NCBI GenBank assembly: GCA_964426135.1
Contig: CAYRPN010000201.1
Span: 1 to 6,897 of the forward strand
Origin: CAYRPN01 sp964426135
Lineage (GTDB): Bacteria; Planctomycetota; Phycisphaerae; Phycisphaerales; Phycisphaeraceae
DNA length: 6,897 nucleotides
Direction: 5' to 3'
Part shown: positions 5,855 through 6,897 of the stretch, piece after piece
Layout: each line of letters begins with the position of its first letter
How positions within the stretch are numbered: the stretch's first letter is position 1
Notes under the pieces: generated by a model
Told to the model about the DNA's origin: nothing
What the model saw: only the letters and a program-made list of their open reading frames with translations
Database searches by the model: none
Position numbers and translations under genes: made by a program

Positions 5855-5872
5855 ATACGAAGGCAATAGTAT
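5842..5872 (+). promoter_or_regulatory. Candidate promoter of the regulator gene
   Basis: TTGACT (5842-5847) is five of six to the -35 consensus. TAGTAT (5867-5872) is four of six to the -10 consensus, with a somewhat long 19-bp spacer. It would give a leader of about 55 nt before the ATG at 5934. The -35 box lies inside the candidate operator, which implies autoregulation. Confidence 0.35.
5866..5871 (-). promoter_or_regulatory. Candidate -10 box for mntA
   Basis: Read on the minus strand this is TACTAT. It places a transcription start near 5859 and the 14-bp palindrome at roughly +5 to +18, where a bound repressor would block transcription. A TTGACG lies upstream, but at 21 bp the spacing is too long, so the -35 is unresolved. 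The hexamer shares its bases with the -10 proposed for the opposite direction. Confidence 0.3.
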
Positions 5873-5933
5873 CCTAACACCGTCAGGTGAAGCGTCAAGC
5901 TTGCCGGTTGCAATACCCGATATGATGAGGCCC

Positions 5934-6602
5934 ATGCCGTCGAGCACCACGGAAAATTACCTGAAGCAGCTTCTGTTCCTGCAGCAGAAGCAGGACGTCG
6001 CCGCGCCCGTCGGCACCGGCAAACTCGCGGCCGCCATGGCGGTCACGCCGGGCACCGCCACGGTCATGGTCAAGAGCCTCGCCGATGCCGGGTTGGTTCA
6101 TTACGAATCCCGCACCGGTGTCCGGCTCACGGCAGCAGGGGAGCGAACCGCCCTGGAGGTCATCCGTCGCCACCGCATCATCGAGCTTTTTCTCGTCAAA
6201 ATTCTGCATCTGGACTGGAGCGAAGTCCACGATGAAGCGGAAGTGCTCGAACACGCGGTGTCCGACAAGGTGCTCGCCCACATGGATGAACTGCTCGGCC
6301 ATCCCGCGTTTGACCCGCACGGCGATCCGATCCCCGACGCCAACGGCAAGGTGCGGGCACGCAAGTTGTCGCGCCTCGACGAGTGCCGGCCGGGGCAGTC
6401 GCTGCGCGTTTCGCAGGTGGAGAACAGCGACCCGGCGTTCCTCCGCTTCGCCGAATCGCGAGGCCTCAAACCTGGCGCGGCACTGGCGATTCTCGAAGCC
6501 GATCCCATGGCGGACGCGCTCTTGGTGCAATGCGGGAGTGGCAAGCCGTTCGTTGTGGGCCTGAGCGCGGCTCGGCGCGTGTTCGTGAGTCCGGCGCGGT
6601 GA
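5934..6602 (+). CDS. mntR: DtxR/MntR-family metal-dependent repressor
   Basis: This encodes 222 residues. It likely binds intracellular Mn2+ or Fe2+ and then represses the divergent uptake genes. A winged helix-turn-helix (about 1-73) is followed by the dimerisation/metal-site domain (74-140) and a C-terminal SH3/FeoA-like domain (about 145-220), giving the full DtxR length rather than the roughly 140 residues of B. subtilis MntR. H80, E84, H99, E103, E106 and H107 align with DtxR H79, E83, H98, C102, E105 and H106. The Glu at 103 instead of Cys is the MntR-type choice. Asn8 replaces the Asp/Met ligand, and Lys11 replaces the MntR Glu11. E163 aligns with DtxR E170. I chose ATG 5934 because its N-terminus aligns with B. 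subtilis MntR without a gap; ATGs at 5922 and 5925 and a TTG at 5901 are also in frame. A GAGG lies only 3 nt upstream of 5934, which is close for a ribosome-binding site. Stop is TGA. Confidence 0.93.
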   Translation: MPSSTTENYLKQLLFLQQKQDVAAPVGTGKLAAAMAVTPGTATVMVKSLADAGLVHYESRTGVRLTAAGERTALEVIRRHRIIELFLVKILHLDWSEVHDEAEVLEHAVSDKVLAHMDELLGHPAFDPHGDPIPDANGKVRARKLSRLDECRPGQSLRVSQVENSDPAFLRFAESRGLKPGAALAILEADPMADALLVQCGSGKPFVVGLSAARRVFVSPAR

Positions 6603-6611
6603 ACGAGGGAG

Positions 6612-6639
6612 CGGGGATCGGGATTCGGGATTCGGGATT
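6612..6639. repeat. Heptamer tandem repeat CGGGATT
   Basis: Three exact copies of CGGGATT lie at 6619-6639, preceded by one imperfect unit (CGGGGAT, 6612-6618). It starts 10 bp after the stop codon of the regulator. Simple intergenic repeats of this kind can vary in copy number by slippage. No function is evident. Confidence 0.75.
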
Positions 6640-6680
6640 GGGGAGAAAAGTGGCGGAAATCAGTGCGCCGGTATTGACGT

Positions 6681-6786
6681 TTAGCGGAAACGCCGCAGGC
6701 GTCTGGAGGGTCAACCTTGCGCCATAGGCACCTCGTTGCCGCCGGATCGCCGCGCGGCGTTAAGACGCCTGCGGCGTTTCCGCTAA
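6681..6786. repeat. Perfect 24-bp inverted repeat, MITE/REP-like
   Basis: Bases 6681-6704 (starting TTAGCGGAAACGCCGC) are the exact reverse complement of 6763-6786, with 58 bp between them. Each arm also contains a small GCCGCAGGC self-complementary core. The 106-bp unit encodes nothing and lies about 80 bp after the regulator. It looks like a short non-autonomous element or a REP-type intergenic repeat. In RNA it would fold into a long hairpin that could mark the 3' end of the regulator transcript, but there is no U-tract. Confidence 0.8.
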
Positions 6787-6897
6787 GGAATGCGACCGAA
6801 ATAACCTCCCGATCCTCGTTCAACTGACCGAGTCACAATTTTTAAGAACGTGTATGAAAAGCCATAATTGCTCCGATAACAAGGAGCATGGAAACAC

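Larger units (their letters stand above)
6603..6897. other. Gene-free region right of the regulator, possible leader at its end
   Basis: After the heptamer and inverted repeats, the last 60 bases turn AT-rich. A CATAAT hexamer (6863-6868) is a possible -10 box with no good -35. AAGGAG (6881-6886) is a strong Shine-Dalgarno; the nearest ATG (6888) is only 1 nt away, too close, so the gene it serves probably starts at or just past 6898. TGCTCC (6869-6874) and GGAGCA (6883-6888) form a 6-bp stem with an 8-nt loop that would cover most of this Shine-Dalgarno. No coding region could be supported within the window here. Confidence 0.4.

Noticed and set aside
5895..6530. 211-codon minus-strand frame antisense to the regulator
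   Set aside because: Shadow of the clearly identified DtxR/MntR gene; no family motif.
6612..6639. Possible CRISPR-like repeat
   Set aside because: The units are 7 bp with no spacers; it is a simple tandem repeat.

Overview
The window is GC-rich bacterial DNA. It holds a compact metal-uptake locus: a leftward block of five genes with a DtxR/MntR-type metalloregulator diverging rightward from its upstream end. Gene content suggests a member of the Planctomycetes or a neighbouring PVC lineage. The clues are a metal ABC permease fused to a DtxR-like repressor domain, an exported protein resembling DUF6263, and abundant GC-rich intergenic repeats. This placement is an inference from gene style, not a phylogenetic result.

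Layout. Bases 1-295 carry no gene but hold two repeat families. From 1264 leftward lies an exported protein (296-1264). Upstream of it is a two-helix membrane protein (1360-1977), then the fused permease/DtxR-like protein (2103-3563). A 276-bp gap filled by a MITE-like repeat follows, then the ABC ATPase (3840-4664). A 171-bp gap holding a large imperfect palindrome separates that from the substrate-binding lipoprotein (4836-5819). A roughly 110-bp divergent control region separates the lipoprotein from the regulator (5934-6602, plus strand). Bases 6603-6897 carry a heptamer repeat, a perfect 24-bp inverted repeat and an AT-rich leader that may belong to a gene starting just past the window.

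How it works together. The lipoprotein (ligand set H72, H139, H205, D285) should capture Mn2+, Zn2+ or Fe2+ outside the cytoplasmic membrane. The single permease, probably as a homodimer, passes the metal inward, powered by the ATPase. The free-standing MntR-like protein most likely senses cytoplasmic metal. It would repress the uptake genes and itself through a 14-bp imperfect palindrome at 5841-5854. The permease carries a second DtxR-like winged-helix and metal-site domain on its cytoplasmic C-terminus, so the locus appears to contain two metal-sensing modules. The two downstream genes have no assigned function and may or may not be part of the same transcript.

Most notable points: the permease-repressor fusion (compare chlamydial YtgCR) beside a separate MntR; an Asn in place of the usual Asp/Met metal ligand in that MntR; and a repeat element that supplies the Shine-Dalgarno and GTG start of the permease and has undergone a 46-bp tandem duplication there.
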